From assembly GCF_003025005.1 (NCBI RefSeq), contig NZ_PVSS01000017.1, positions 1-64,000 on the forward strand: a DNA stretch of 64,000 nt, given 5' to 3'. Below, one piece after another: positions 52,623-60,785 of this stretch. Within the stretch, counting starts at the first letter, position 1. Each line of letters opens with the position of its first letter. A program made the translations under genes and the position numbers. The notes below the pieces were generated by a model. The model was not told where the DNA came from. It saw nothing but the letters and a program-made list of their open reading frames with translations, and did not search any database. This DNA is from Brumimicrobium mesophilum (lineage in GTDB: Bacteria > Bacteroidota > Bacteroidia > Flavobacteriales_D > Crocinitomicaceae).

Positions 52623-54422
52623 TTATCTTCTTCTGCTTGAACCTCCGCTAGAACGGCCTCCACTTCGACTACCGCCTCCGCTTCTTCCACCACTTCTTCT
52701 GTCTCCACCTGAGCGACTTCCGCCACGGCTACCACCACGACCTCTACCACCTCCGCCTTTCGACTTTTCTTGGGTTTTTTCAATGTTCATGCTTTTTCCT
52801 TCGAAATCTGCACCATTTACTTGTGCTAGAATTTTTTCTGCGTCAGACTTATCTGCATCAAAGAATGAAAACGCTGGCATAATATCAATTCTACCAATCG
52901 TGTCAGATTTTAATCCTGTAGCATCACATATTACACGTAATAATCCACCTGGATTCAATCCATCTTTATCTCCTAATGAAACAAAGAAACGTTGTTTGTT
53001 TTCATCTGTTCTTCCTCTGTCTCTACTTCTACCTCTGTCACGACCTCTGTCAGCACCTCTATCGTCTCCACCTCTATCGTCTCCACCTCTATCAGAAGCT
53101 TTAGCATTTAGGTCACCTGCTTTCTTGTAATAATCTAAGAAACGGTTGAATTCAGCAGAAACGAATTTCTTGATCACTTCTTCTTTCGACAACTCCTCCA
53201 AATCAGCTAAGATATGTGGAATGAAAGGTGCGATTTCTTCTTCGTTTACTTTAGTCGCTTTCACTTTGTTGATCATAGATTCCAACTGGATAGCACAAAT
53301 AGCTTCCGGCCCAGGAATTTCAGCTTGAGTAAATTTAGAACCAATAATCTTTTCGATTTGATTGATTTTATATTTCTCACGTGTGTTGATTAAAACAAGA
53401 GATTCTCCTGTGTTACCAGCACGTGCTGTACGACCACTTCGGTGCGTATAATTCTCTACCTCATCAGGTAAATTATAATTAATTACGTGAGTAATATCGT
53501 CAACATCAATTCCACGAGCAGCAACATCAGTAGCTACAAGTAATTGAATACTTCTGCTTCTGAATAAGTTCATTACTCGATCACGTTGCGCTTGAGATAA
53601 ATCTCCGTGCAATGCTTCTGCGCTGTACCCTTCTTTTCCAAGTTTTTCAGCAACTTGCTGAGTCTCTCTTCTTGTACGGCAAAAAACAAGTCCAAATATT
53701 TTAGGATTAAAATCAATTAAACGCTTTAATGCAGCGTAACGATCTCTTTCTTTTACTGAAAAATAAATGTGGTCAATGTTGGCATTACCTTCATTTTTGT
53801 TTCCTATGCTCACCTCTAATGGGTCAGTCATATACGTTTTCCCAATTCTTGCCACTTCTTTTGGCATTGTTGCAGAAAACAACCACGTACTTTTTTCTTC
53901 CGGCGTAGCGCTCAAAATAAAATCCAAATCTTCTTTGAATCCCATGTTTAGCATCTCATCTGCCTCATCCAGTACTACAACTTCAACTTCGTTAAGCTGA
54001 ATCGCTTTACGTTTGATCAAATCTACTAAACGTCCTGGTGTAGCTACAATAATAGATACTCCATTTCGGATGTTTTTGATTTGACGTTGAATGTCTGCTC
54101 CACCATAAACGGCTTCTACAGTCACTGATTTTTCGTACTTAGAATAGTTTTGTAAATCTTTTGCAATCTGCAAACATAATTCCCGTGTCGGACAAATAAT
54201 TAAGCCTGTTGGATATTTTCGGCTTTCTGTAATTCTGTTCACTAATGGCAATCCAAAAGCGGCAGTTTTCCCTGTCCCAGTTTGAGCTAATCCTACAAAA
54301 TCACTCTTAGACTTGAGTAAGTGTGGAATCGCTTCTAACTGAATTGGCGTTGGCTGTTCAAACCCCATGTCTGTAACAGCTTTGACCACTTGGCTTCTCA
54401 GCCCTAAATCGTTAAAGGTCAT
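52623..54422 (-). CDS. DEAD-box RNA helicase with DbpA-like domain and RGG tail
   Basis: From the ATG at 54422 the protein is 599 residues; a 17-residue longer frame runs through the promoter and is rejected. Motifs in order: Q motif (PTPIQLEAIPHLL), AQTGTGKTAAFGLP, PTRELCLQIAKDL, LDEADEMLNMG, FSATMP, VATDVAARGID and HRSGRTARAG. A linker with Arg/Asp/Gly repeats (RGGDDRGGDDRGADRGRD) is encoded by a 15-base tandem repeat near 53053-53095. A DbpA/CsdA-type RNA-binding domain (FVSLGDKDGLNPGGLLRVIC) follows, then a 45-residue Gly-Arg-Ser tail. It probably remodels rRNA or mRNA at low temperature. typA follows after 29 bases. Confidence 0.94.
   Translation of the reverse strand: MTFNDLGLRSQVVKAVTDMGFEQPTPIQLEAIPHLLKSKSDFVGLAQTGTGKTAAFGLPLVNRITESRKYPTGLIICPTRELCLQIAKDLQNYSKYEKSVTVEAVYGGADIQRQIKNIRNGVSIIVATPGRLVDLIKRKAIQLNEVEVVVLDEADEMLNMGFKEDLDFILSATPEEKSTWLFSATMPKEVARIGKTYMTDPLEVSIGNKNEGNANIDHIYFSVKERDRYAALKRLIDFNPKIFGLVFCRTRRETQQVAEKLGKEGYSAEALHGDLSQAQRDRVMNLFRSRSIQLLVATDVAARGIDVDDITHVINYNLPDEVENYTHRSGRTARAGNTGESLVLINTREKYKINQIEKIIGSKFTQAEIPGPEAICAIQLESMINKVKATKVNEEEIAPFIPHILADLEELSKEEVIKKFVSAEFNRFLDYYKKAGDLNAKASDRGGDDRGGDDRGADRGRDRGRSRDRGRTDENKQRFFVSLGDKDGLNPGGLLRVICDATGLKSDTIGRIDIMPAFSFFDADKSDAEKILAQVNGADFEGKSMNIEKTQEKSKGGGGRGRGGSRGGSRSGGDRRSGGRSGGGSRSGGRSSGGSSRRR
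53053..53095. repeat. 15-base tandem repeat within the helicase gene
   Basis: The unit CACCTCTATCGTCTC is repeated almost three times in frame and encodes the repeated Arg-Gly-Gly-Asp-Asp block of the linker. Its length could vary between strains by slippage without a frameshift. Confidence 0.7.
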
Positions 54423-54444
54423 ACTTTTATTTAAAATTTGAGTG

Positions 54445-54473
54445 CAAAGGTACGACATTCTCAAGAGAATCAA
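54445..54473 (-). promoter_or_regulatory. Promoter for the helicase-typA operon
   Basis: On the minus strand TTG (54471-54473) and TACCTTTG (54445-54452) are 18 bases apart. A small perfect palindrome, ATTCTC-TT-GAGAAT, lies inside the spacer. The leader is about 17-20 nt. Confidence 0.7.
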
Positions 54474-54717
54474 GATTTTGAGGTTTTTTTTATTGATTTT
54501 TTTTCGTGAAATGGAATGAATTGCAATTAAACAGTGAAACTTTAAGACGCTGACTTAGTGCTATATAAAGTAATTCGATAAAAAAGTTGTTTACAAAGAT
54601 TTAAAACTTCTTTAATACACCATATTTTAATTTATGTTCAAAAAAAATTTTAAACGCAAGTTCAGGATTTAACAGAATGATTTTCTTGAAATAGAAGTCT
54701 CACTCAAAACAAAACTC

Positions 54718-54725
54718 TACTTTTG
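54718..54725 (+). promoter_or_regulatory. -7 promoter element for the MFS transporter gene
   Basis: TACTTTTG matches TAnnTTTG, 16 bases before the ATG, giving a leader of about 12 nt. The preceding 230 bases between the two divergent promoters hold no other recognised feature. Confidence 0.5.
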
Positions 54726-54741
54726 CGACCTTTTAAGCTCA

Positions 54742-55932
54742 ATGGAAAAACTCGACGAAAACGGATTAAATAAGTCTACAAGAATACTGCTCTTAGTTGG
54801 TGTTTTGATAATATCACTTAACCTTAGACCTGCGCTTGCAGCAATTGGTCCACTGATTGAACTAATTGGTGCCGACCTTAATTTATCGGAAGCATTACTG
54901 GGTTTACTCACCACCTTACCTCTGATTGCTTTTGGGGTGGTTTCGACAATCACTCCTGTTTTTACTAAAAAATTTGGTATTGGAAATACTTTATTGGGTT
55001 CATTAATTCTACTCACTCTAGGAATTATAATTCGTTCAGCCGACGGTATTTTCCCCCTCTATTTTGGAACAGTTTTGTTGGGAATTGCTATCGCGTTTGG
55101 AAACGTACTTATTCCTGCCTTAATTAAACGTAACTTCCCTCATAAAGCAGGCTTAGTGACCAGTTTATACACCGGAGTAATGTCACTTGGAGCTTCGATT
55201 GCAGCAGGATTAAGCTTTCCGCTAGCTACAGAATTTAATCTGGGATGGAAAGGCTCATTAGCAATTTGGACAGTTTTCTCCATTTTAGCGATCATAATCT
55301 GGATTCCCAACATCAAACGCATCAAAAGAACTCCGCCTCGTAGAAGTTTTTTTATTGCAATGAAAAAATTAAGTGGATCACTATTGGTCTGGAAACTTGC
55401 GCTTTACATGGGTTTACAATCATTTGCTTTCTATACTGTTCTCGCTTGGCTTCCTTCAATTCTAATTGGAAAAGGAATGGATGCAAACTACGCTGGATGG
55501 ATGCTTTCATTGTCACAAGTAACGGGCATTATTGGTGCCATGGTTATTCCAATTTGGGCAGGAAAAAGAAAAGACCAACGCTTAGTTATTCTTGTTTTGT
55601 CGATCATCGAAATTGTTTCATTGATTTGTATAATGATCCCTCAAATTGGACTTATTGAACTATGGATAAGTTTAATTGGAATTGTTTTAGGTGGTACTTT
55701 TGGACTGGCTTTACTTCTAATTGTACTGCGTTCGGATGATGCCGAAACGGCAGCTGAGCTTTCTGGTATTGTACAGTCAATCGGATATTTCGTTGCTGCT
55801 ACAGGTCCATTTGCTGTAGGAGTAATTTATGACCTAACACATGTTTGGAATTATGCTTTAGTACTTCTGATTTTTGTTGGGATTCTAAAATTAACCATGG
55901 GGTTTGGTGTTGGTAAAGATCAAAAAGTTTAA
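54742..55932 (+). CDS. MFS transporter (CynX/NimT-like)
   Basis: The 396-residue inner-membrane protein has about 12 hydrophobic helices. The segment SLNLRPALAAIGPLIELIGADLNLSEALLGLLTTLPLIAFG is typical of the CynX/NimT (cyanate or nitroimidazole) branch. FPHKAGLVTSLYTGVMSLGASIAAGLS and the central loop with IKRIKRTPPRRSF also fit. The direction and substrate are not determined. It is monocistronic with its own promoter. The region after it (55933-56125) carries fragments of a REP-like repeat. Confidence 0.9.
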   Translation: MEKLDENGLNKSTRILLLVGVLIISLNLRPALAAIGPLIELIGADLNLSEALLGLLTTLPLIAFGVVSTITPVFTKKFGIGNTLLGSLILLTLGIIIRSADGIFPLYFGTVLLGIAIAFGNVLIPALIKRNFPHKAGLVTSLYTGVMSLGASIAAGLSFPLATEFNLGWKGSLAIWTVFSILAIIIWIPNIKRIKRTPPRRSFFIAMKKLSGSLLVWKLALYMGLQSFAFYTVLAWLPSILIGKGMDANYAGWMLSLSQVTGIIGAMVIPIWAGKRKDQRLVILVLSIIEIVSLICIMIPQIGLIELWISLIGIVLGGTFGLALLLIVLRSDDAETAAELSGIVQSIGYFVAATGPFAVGVIYDLTHVWNYALVLLIFVGILKLTMGFGVGKDQKV

Positions 55933-55993
55933 TTTTTTGTAAGAAAACTTCAAATACTGGATAACCCTCCACCTTCTCTGTGAATCTCTAAAT

Positions 55994-56060
55994 CGACAGG
56001 CTCAGCACAAGCGTGAAAAACCTCTACTTTACCTGCGTGTAAATACCAAGTGCCGAAGGC
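55994..56060. repeat. Degenerate copy of the TTCGAC/GTCGAA repeat
   Basis: CGACAGGCTCAG at 55994-56005 is the core of the right arm of the 39406-39470 element. CGAAGGC at 56054-56060 matches its tip. The arms no longer pair well, so this is a decayed copy. Confidence 0.4.
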
Positions 56061-56125
56061 GCTCTCAGCAATCCACCACACAACTACCAAACTTTGCCTT
56101 ACCTTTTTTTTCTTATCTTTCCTCC

Positions 56126-56764
56126 ATGTTAAAAAATCTTACATTCATTCTTCTCTTGGGCTTGACATTCCTCACTCCAAATCTCTTCTCTCAAAAATTC
56201 TCTTTGGGAATTATCGGCGGGTTAACTTCTAGCCAAATTAGTGGCGATGGAATTTACGGCTTTGCACAATTTGGAGGAATCGCAGGAGCAGACGTGAACT
56301 ATCCATTTAATGAAACTTGGTCCGCAACCTTTGGTTTGCAATTCAATCAAAAAGGAGCGAGAAATTATCAATCACAATCAGTTTATAGCCCTTATAGATT
56401 AAGAGTGAATTATGTAGAAGCTCCACTAGTTTTAAATTATCATTTTAATAAATTTAAGTTCAACGCCGGATTATATTTAGGCGTAAAAGTCAATCAAAAT
56501 GAAAGAAATAGCTTTGGTCTTACAGAACCTTATAGAGAATTTAAATCTTTAGACATTGGATTACAGTTGGGAGTGAATTATGAAATCAAAGAAAATTGGC
56601 AATTGGAATTGCGTTTTCAGAATTCAATATTTCCTGTGAGAGACCACATCTTGAATCAAGCATTTCCACCAGCTTTATTTATTGTGGGTGACTGGCATCA
56701 GAAATATTTAAATAAAGGTCAATTTTTTACGAGTTTGAGTCTCACACTGCGATATGAAATATAA
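56126..56764 (+). CDS. Outer-membrane beta-barrel protein, PorT-like
   Basis: The 212 residues have a signal peptide (MLKNLTFILLLGLTFLTPNLFSQ). Beta-strand pattern segments follow: FSLGIIGGLTSSQISGDG, WSATFGLQFNQKGARN, YVEAPLVLNYHFNKFKFNAGLYLGVKVNQ, LDIGLQLGVNYEIKENW and the terminal SLSLTLRYEI. The LQFNQKGAR and VEAPLVLNYHF pieces are the PorT/OMP_b-brl_2 family marks. The function is not known; PorT relatives contribute to T9SS only in some species, so the name is family level. Confidence 0.85.
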   Translation: MLKNLTFILLLGLTFLTPNLFSQKFSLGIIGGLTSSQISGDGIYGFAQFGGIAGADVNYPFNETWSATFGLQFNQKGARNYQSQSVYSPYRLRVNYVEAPLVLNYHFNKFKFNAGLYLGVKVNQNERNSFGLTEPYREFKSLDIGLQLGVNYEIKENWQLELRFQNSIFPVRDHILNQAFPPALFIVGDWHQKYLNKGQFFTSLSLTLRYEI

Positions 56765-56829
56765 GAAGGAGAAATTCGTAATTATTATATCAAATGAAGC
56801 ATTAAACTATAAACATTAATAATTATTAA

Positions 56830-57828
56830 TCAATTACCTAAAACCCTTTCCCAGAGCTCCCCTATCAACTTTTTTCCATCGGCAATATCCTTTTCTGATT
56901 CTAAAAAATTGATAGATCCGTCATTATTTTCAATAATTTTATATTGAAAAACAAAGTTTGTTGAATTCTCTTTCGTGCTTAACAAGCCAAACCTTAAATC
57001 ATTATAGAATAATTCTCCATTCTTTTCTGTAATTGTGAACCAACCATGTGAGATATTAATCATACGCTGCATCTTCTCATGATCAATTAAATGATCAATG
57101 AGTTCATGATTTTTAGAATAGCTAGAGAATTGGATATCACTTTTATCTAAGAAAGAATAATTTCCAATTAAAAAATCATTCTCTCTTTTAATGTTTGCCG
57201 TCCAAAGTATAGTATTTAATGGAGCTGGTTTTGTATCAATTTCTTGATAAGTGATATTTTGTTGTGCTAAAGCTGTTGTAAATTGAAAGAATGATAATCC
57301 TTTGAGTAAAAATGTTAACGCTAAATAACTCGAACTCACAATTAAACCCATTCGATTGTATTTCTGACGTTTCGGAGAATCTTTCTTTTGAAACATTGCC
57401 AGCAAAAGAAAGGTTAGAAACGGAATCGTATAAAGTGGATCAATTACAAAAATGGTTTTAAAGGCCAAACGAATATCTAAGGGCCAAAAAAGTTGAGTTC
57501 CCCAGGTAGTATGAACATCGAGAATTGGATGGGTAAACAATGCCCAAAAGAATAACATTGACCAACCTTTCACTGATTTATAGGAGTCGATTTTTGAGAC
57601 GAGCCAACCGAATATCGGAGCAAAAATCACAGAAAAAAGTATGGAATGGGTAAAACCACGGTGAACTTCCAAAGCCCGAACAGTATCAACATAAAATGAT
57701 GAAATCACATCTAAATCTGGAATTGTACCGGCCAATGCACCATAAAACATAGCTCTATTTCCAACTTTTCTACCTAAAACAGCTTCTCCAACTGCGGCAC
57801 CTAATACAATTTGGGTCAATGAATCCAT
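56830..57828 (-). CDS. YdjM/DUF457-type membrane-bound metal-dependent hydrolase
   Basis: The 332 residues begin with the family N-terminus MDSLTQIVLGAAVGEAVLGRKVGNRAMFYGALAGTIPDLDV-type sequence (residues 1-41). Conserved metal-ligand candidates are PDLDV, HRGFTHSILFS and HPILDVHTTWGTQLFWP. Four or five transmembrane helices occupy the first 190 residues; the last 130 are a soluble domain. The family is annotated as metal-dependent hydrolase, partly by structural analogy, and the true reaction is unclear. Confidence 0.88.
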   Translation of the reverse strand: MDSLTQIVLGAAVGEAVLGRKVGNRAMFYGALAGTIPDLDVISSFYVDTVRALEVHRGFTHSILFSVIFAPIFGWLVSKIDSYKSVKGWSMLFFWALFTHPILDVHTTWGTQLFWPLDIRLAFKTIFVIDPLYTIPFLTFLLLAMFQKKDSPKRQKYNRMGLIVSSSYLALTFLLKGLSFFQFTTALAQQNITYQEIDTKPAPLNTILWTANIKRENDFLIGNYSFLDKSDIQFSSYSKNHELIDHLIDHEKMQRMINISHGWFTITEKNGELFYNDLRFGLLSTKENSTNFVFQYKIIENNDGSINFLESEKDIADGKKLIGELWERVLGN

Positions 57829-57864
57829 AAAATCTTATTGAAATAAAAATGTGAAATGACTTTG

Positions 57865-57872
57865 CAAATCTA
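57865..57872 (-). promoter_or_regulatory. -7 promoter element for the YdjM-type gene
   Basis: On the minus strand TAGATTTG matches TAnnTTTG, 37 bases upstream of the ATG, giving a leader of about 30 nt. Confidence 0.4.
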
Positions 57873-57934
57873 AGAATTAAAAAAAGGAGTTTATGGATTG
57901 GTTCGAATAGCTGTAAAAGTATTAATCAAAAAAA

Positions 57935-57994
57935 AGACTCAAAAAAAACTGGATCTTTTCGTGATAACACGCGATATAAGTTTTTTCTGAGTCT
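57935..57994. other. Large structured stem-loop in a 480-base intergenic region
   Basis: AGACTCAAAAAAAACT (57935-57950) pairs with AGTTTTTTCTGAGTCT (57979-57994) with one mismatch. The 28-base loop itself contains CGTG-ATAA-CACG (57960-57971). No coding frame overlaps it. Candidate roles are a small RNA, a recombination site or a decayed element. The rest of 57829-58308 has no other recognised feature apart from promoter motifs. Confidence 0.5.
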
Positions 57995-58275
57995 ACTCTG
58001 CAAGAGTTAGTCCGCCTGCTTAAAATTGAACCCCTTCAATAAAACCCCAGACAAACTATTGTACTGACGAGAATTAAAATCAAAAGGTTGTGTGTGGGAT
58101 TAAAATAAATTAAAATGTTTTGGATTAGCTCCATTAAGTCTGAGAAATATTAGTGAAGAATACTCAATCCTAAGTGATACTTCCATCTTTTCACAATTTG
58201 TATATTTCCAAGAGAAACAACTTTACAATTAACACAACTTAGCAACAATTACTTTACATTCCATATTATATCCCA

Positions 58276-58283
58276 TAGTTTTG
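58276..58283 (+). promoter_or_regulatory. -7 promoter element for the DUF4168 gene
   Basis: TAGTTTTG matches TAnnTTTG, 25 bases before the ATG at 58309. Confidence 0.5.
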
Positions 58284-58308
58284 AAAAAAATAAACAAATT
58301 AAAACAAT

Positions 58309-58776
58309 ATGAAAATCACAACACTTTTATTGGCTTTTGCCTTAACGACTGGAGCAACATCAATTATCGGACAAGAACAAATGTTGCCAGCTCAAGAAAA
58401 TCAAACTCAAGATATTACTGATAAGGAATTGAAGAAATTTGCAAACGTCTATGTTGAAGTTCAATCTGAAAGTCAAAAAATGCAAGAAAAGGCTGTAAAA
58501 ACAATAGAAGAAGAAGGCATGGAAATCGCTCGATTTAATGAAATTGCTAAAGCTCAAAATGACCCAAACAAAAAAGCTGACCCTAAAGAAGAGGAGGTTG
58601 AAAAACTAGCTGCCATAAACTCAAAAATGAGCAAAATTCAGAGTGACTTTCAAGCTGAAATTACAAAATTGATTCAACAAGAAGGTTTAACCCTTCAACG
58701 TTATCAAGAACTTTATACAGCCATCCAGAAGGATGAAGAATTACAACAGAAGTTTGGCACTTTGATAAGTGGATAG
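58309..58776 (+). CDS. DUF4168-like exported protein
   Basis: The 155 residues start with a signal peptide (MKITTLLLAFALTTGATSIIGQ). The mature part is almost entirely charged helix, with a repeated pattern of two helical units: DKELKKFANVYVEVQSESQKMQEK...EEGMEIARFNEIAKAQ and AAINSKMSKIQSDFQAEI...EGLTLQRYQELYTAIQ. The G-M/L-x-x-x-R-[FY]-x-E-[IL] motif occurs once per unit. This matches DUF4168, an exported family of unknown function. It has its own promoter and terminator. Confidence 0.85.
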   Translation: MKITTLLLAFALTTGATSIIGQEQMLPAQENQTQDITDKELKKFANVYVEVQSESQKMQEKAVKTIEEEGMEIARFNEIAKAQNDPNKKADPKEEEVEKLAAINSKMSKIQSDFQAEITKLIQQEGLTLQRYQELYTAIQKDEELQQKFGTLISG

Positions 58777-58803
58777 AATAAATACATTAAAAAAGTTTAT
58801 ATT

Positions 58804-58840
58804 AACAGAGGTAAATTTATTTATACTTCTGTTTTTTTTA
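58804..58840 (+). terminator. Terminator of the DUF4168 gene
   Basis: AACAGAGGTA pairs with TACTTCTGTT (one G-U) around a 10-base loop, followed by a long T-tract. Confidence 0.8.
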
Positions 58841-58896
58841 TTTAATCAGTTGATGATACCAATAGGAATAACTATATTTAATAAAAATTTTAAAAT

Positions 58897-59421
58897 ATGA
58901 AAGCTCCTTTTAACTTAATGAAGTGGATTGAATCCAATCGAGATTTACTTAAACCACCAGTTGGAAATAAAAACTTATATGTAGATGCTGGAGATTTCAT
59001 TGTTATGGTTGTTGGAGGACCAAATTCACGAAAAGATTATCATTACAATGAATCGGAAGAATTATTCCTTCAAATTGAAGGTGATATCACGGTTCGCATT
59101 CAAGAAAAAGGAAAAGCCAAGGACATAAAAATTTCTGAAGGAGAGTTGTTTTTACTTCCTGCACGTACACCGCATTCTCCAATTCGTGGAGAAAACACCG
59201 TTGGCTTAGTTATCGAAAGAGTTCGAAAAGGAACAAATTTAATTGATGGATTAATGTGGTATTGCGAATCCTGTAATCACCCCCTTAAAACATATAAATT
59301 CAAATTAGAAAACATCGAAAAAGACTTTCTTCCACGATTTAAAGAGTTCTATTCGTCAGTGGAAAATCGAACTTGTGACAATTGCAGGAAAATTATGGAA
59401 GTTGACCAACGATATATATAA
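58897..59421 (+). CDS. haaO: 3-hydroxyanthranilate 3,4-dioxygenase
   Basis: Opens the ring of 3-hydroxyanthranilate, whose product cyclises to quinolinate; this is the kynurenine branch to NAD. The 174-residue cupin has Fe ligands His49, Glu55 and His93 and substrate-binding Arg45, Arg97 and Glu107, with the same spacing as known bacterial enzymes. The C-terminal rubredoxin-like iron site is intact (Cys123, Cys126, Cys160, Cys163). Other kynurenine genes are not in the window. A polytopic membrane protein gene follows after 22 bases. Confidence 0.95.
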   Translation: MKAPFNLMKWIESNRDLLKPPVGNKNLYVDAGDFIVMVVGGPNSRKDYHYNESEELFLQIEGDITVRIQEKGKAKDIKISEGELFLLPARTPHSPIRGENTVGLVIERVRKGTNLIDGLMWYCESCNHPLKTYKFKLENIEKDFLPRFKEFYSSVENRTCDNCRKIMEVDQRYI

Positions 59422-59443
59422 CTTATAATAATAGAATTTAGCT

Positions 59444-60781
59444 TTGACAACTGAGCTCATTGGTTTTTTCGATATTGTTATTGGTGCTGGTTGGTTAATT
59501 CTTCTCTTGGCATTCTTGTGGGTTCTACGTTTAAATAAATTAGACAAAGCTCATTACAAGCTTTTTTACCCAGCAATGATTTTTAAATTGGGATTCGGAG
59601 TCTTGTTTGCTCTTACGTATTCCCTTGTTTTGGAAGGAGGAGATACTTTAGCATATTGGGATGGAGCTGTAAAACTGAATCATCTTTTTTGGGATAGCCC
59701 AACTGCCTATTTTTCTGAATTGTGGCAAACTCCCTCTTCATCAACTATTAGAAATAATTTTAACGAGAATACTCGCTACCCTCCAGGTTGGATATATAGA
59801 GAACCTGCAAGCTTCTTCGTTTGTAAGGTCACTTCCTTGTTTACATTTTTTACTTTCAATAGTTATTTAGCACTGTCATTGATAACTGCAACAATCACCG
59901 GAATCACCTCTTGGAAAATGTATGAATTGGTTAAAGATTTTGATTTTTGTAAGAAATGGGTGCTCGCATTTGCTACTTTATTTATTCCAACTGTATCTTT
60001 TTGGTGCTCTGGAATATCTAAAGACACCTACGTTCTGATAGCCTTTCAAACAATAGTTTATATCGCTTTCTCAATATTGCTTAAAAAGAAAAAATGGAGT
60101 TTCAAATATGTAATATTACTTCTAATTTCAATCTACTTTTTATATGCAATGCGGGACTTTATGATTATAGCCATTCTCATCCCTTTGTCTTTTGTTATCC
60201 TAATGCGTATAATTAAGAACATAAAATACAATCCTGTCTTACTTTGGTCAATTAGAATTGCATTTACAGGATTAACTATTCTATTATCATTGGTGTATAT
60301 TCAAAATTTAACTCACGAAATTAACAATAATGCATACATTGAAGAGATGGCAGTTATTCAGCAAGATTTTGCTGAAAATAAACTTTATACTGGTCCCCGC
60401 TATGACTTAGGTATAACAGACTATTCTACATTTGGTGTGATTAAGGCAGTTCCTATTTCAATAATAACGGCTTTTTATCGTCCTTTTCCAATAGAAGCTA
60501 GCAGTCCCTTTCTACTTTTAAGCGCAATTGAAGGCGTTCTATTAATATTTCTAACTTTCGGATTCTTTTTTCGTTCAGGGAATATCTTGGCTCATTTTCA
60601 ATTTGTAAGTAAAAATGAAATATTAGTATTTGCCATAATTTTCTCTCTGATACTGGGATTCTTCGCAGGGTTCACCTCAGGACTTTTCAATGTCTTAGTT
60701 AGATTTAAAGCACCTTTTATGGCCTTAATAACCATCTTTTTTGCAGCAAGAACACCGAGTAAACTTCAAGAGAATAAATAG
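59444..60781 (+). CDS. Polytopic membrane protein, possible lipid-linked-sugar glycosyltransferase-like
   Basis: The 445 residues contain about 9-11 hydrophobic helices, the first at about 7-27 (FFDIVIGAGWLILLLAFLWVL). The start is TTG: a TAG lies 10 bases upstream in frame and the next ATG would remove the first helix. The loop EGGDTLAYWDGAV and segments NTRYPPGWIYREPASFFV and FWCSGISKDTYVLI resemble PMT/ArnT-like or EpsG-like membrane enzymes with acidic periplasmic loops, but I cannot assign a family with confidence. It follows haaO at 22 bases and is probably co-transcribed. Convergent with the DUF6089 gene. Confidence 0.8.
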   Translation: MTTELIGFFDIVIGAGWLILLLAFLWVLRLNKLDKAHYKLFYPAMIFKLGFGVLFALTYSLVLEGGDTLAYWDGAVKLNHLFWDSPTAYFSELWQTPSSSTIRNNFNENTRYPPGWIYREPASFFVCKVTSLFTFFTFNSYLALSLITATITGITSWKMYELVKDFDFCKKWVLAFATLFIPTVSFWCSGISKDTYVLIAFQTIVYIAFSILLKKKKWSFKYVILLLISIYFLYAMRDFMIIAILIPLSFVILMRIIKNIKYNPVLLWSIRIAFTGLTILLSLVYIQNLTHEINNNAYIEEMAVIQQDFAENKLYTGPRYDLGITDYSTFGVIKAVPISIITAFYRPFPIEASSPFLLLSAIEGVLLIFLTFGFFFRSGNILAHFQFVSKNEILVFAIIFSLILGFFAGFTSGLFNVLVRFKAPFMALITIFFAARTPSKLQENK

Positions 60782-60785
60782 AAGT

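Noticed and set aside
57935-57994. Integron attC site
   Set aside because: The stem-loop lacks the paired R and L core boxes with GTT/AAC cleavage triplets, and no cassette-like genes or integrase are nearby.
59439-59446. TAGCTTTG, a perfect -7 motif, at the start of the membrane protein gene
   Set aside because: It includes the TTG start codon itself, so a transcript initiated from it could not encode the first codons; it is more likely chance and the gene is read through from haaO.
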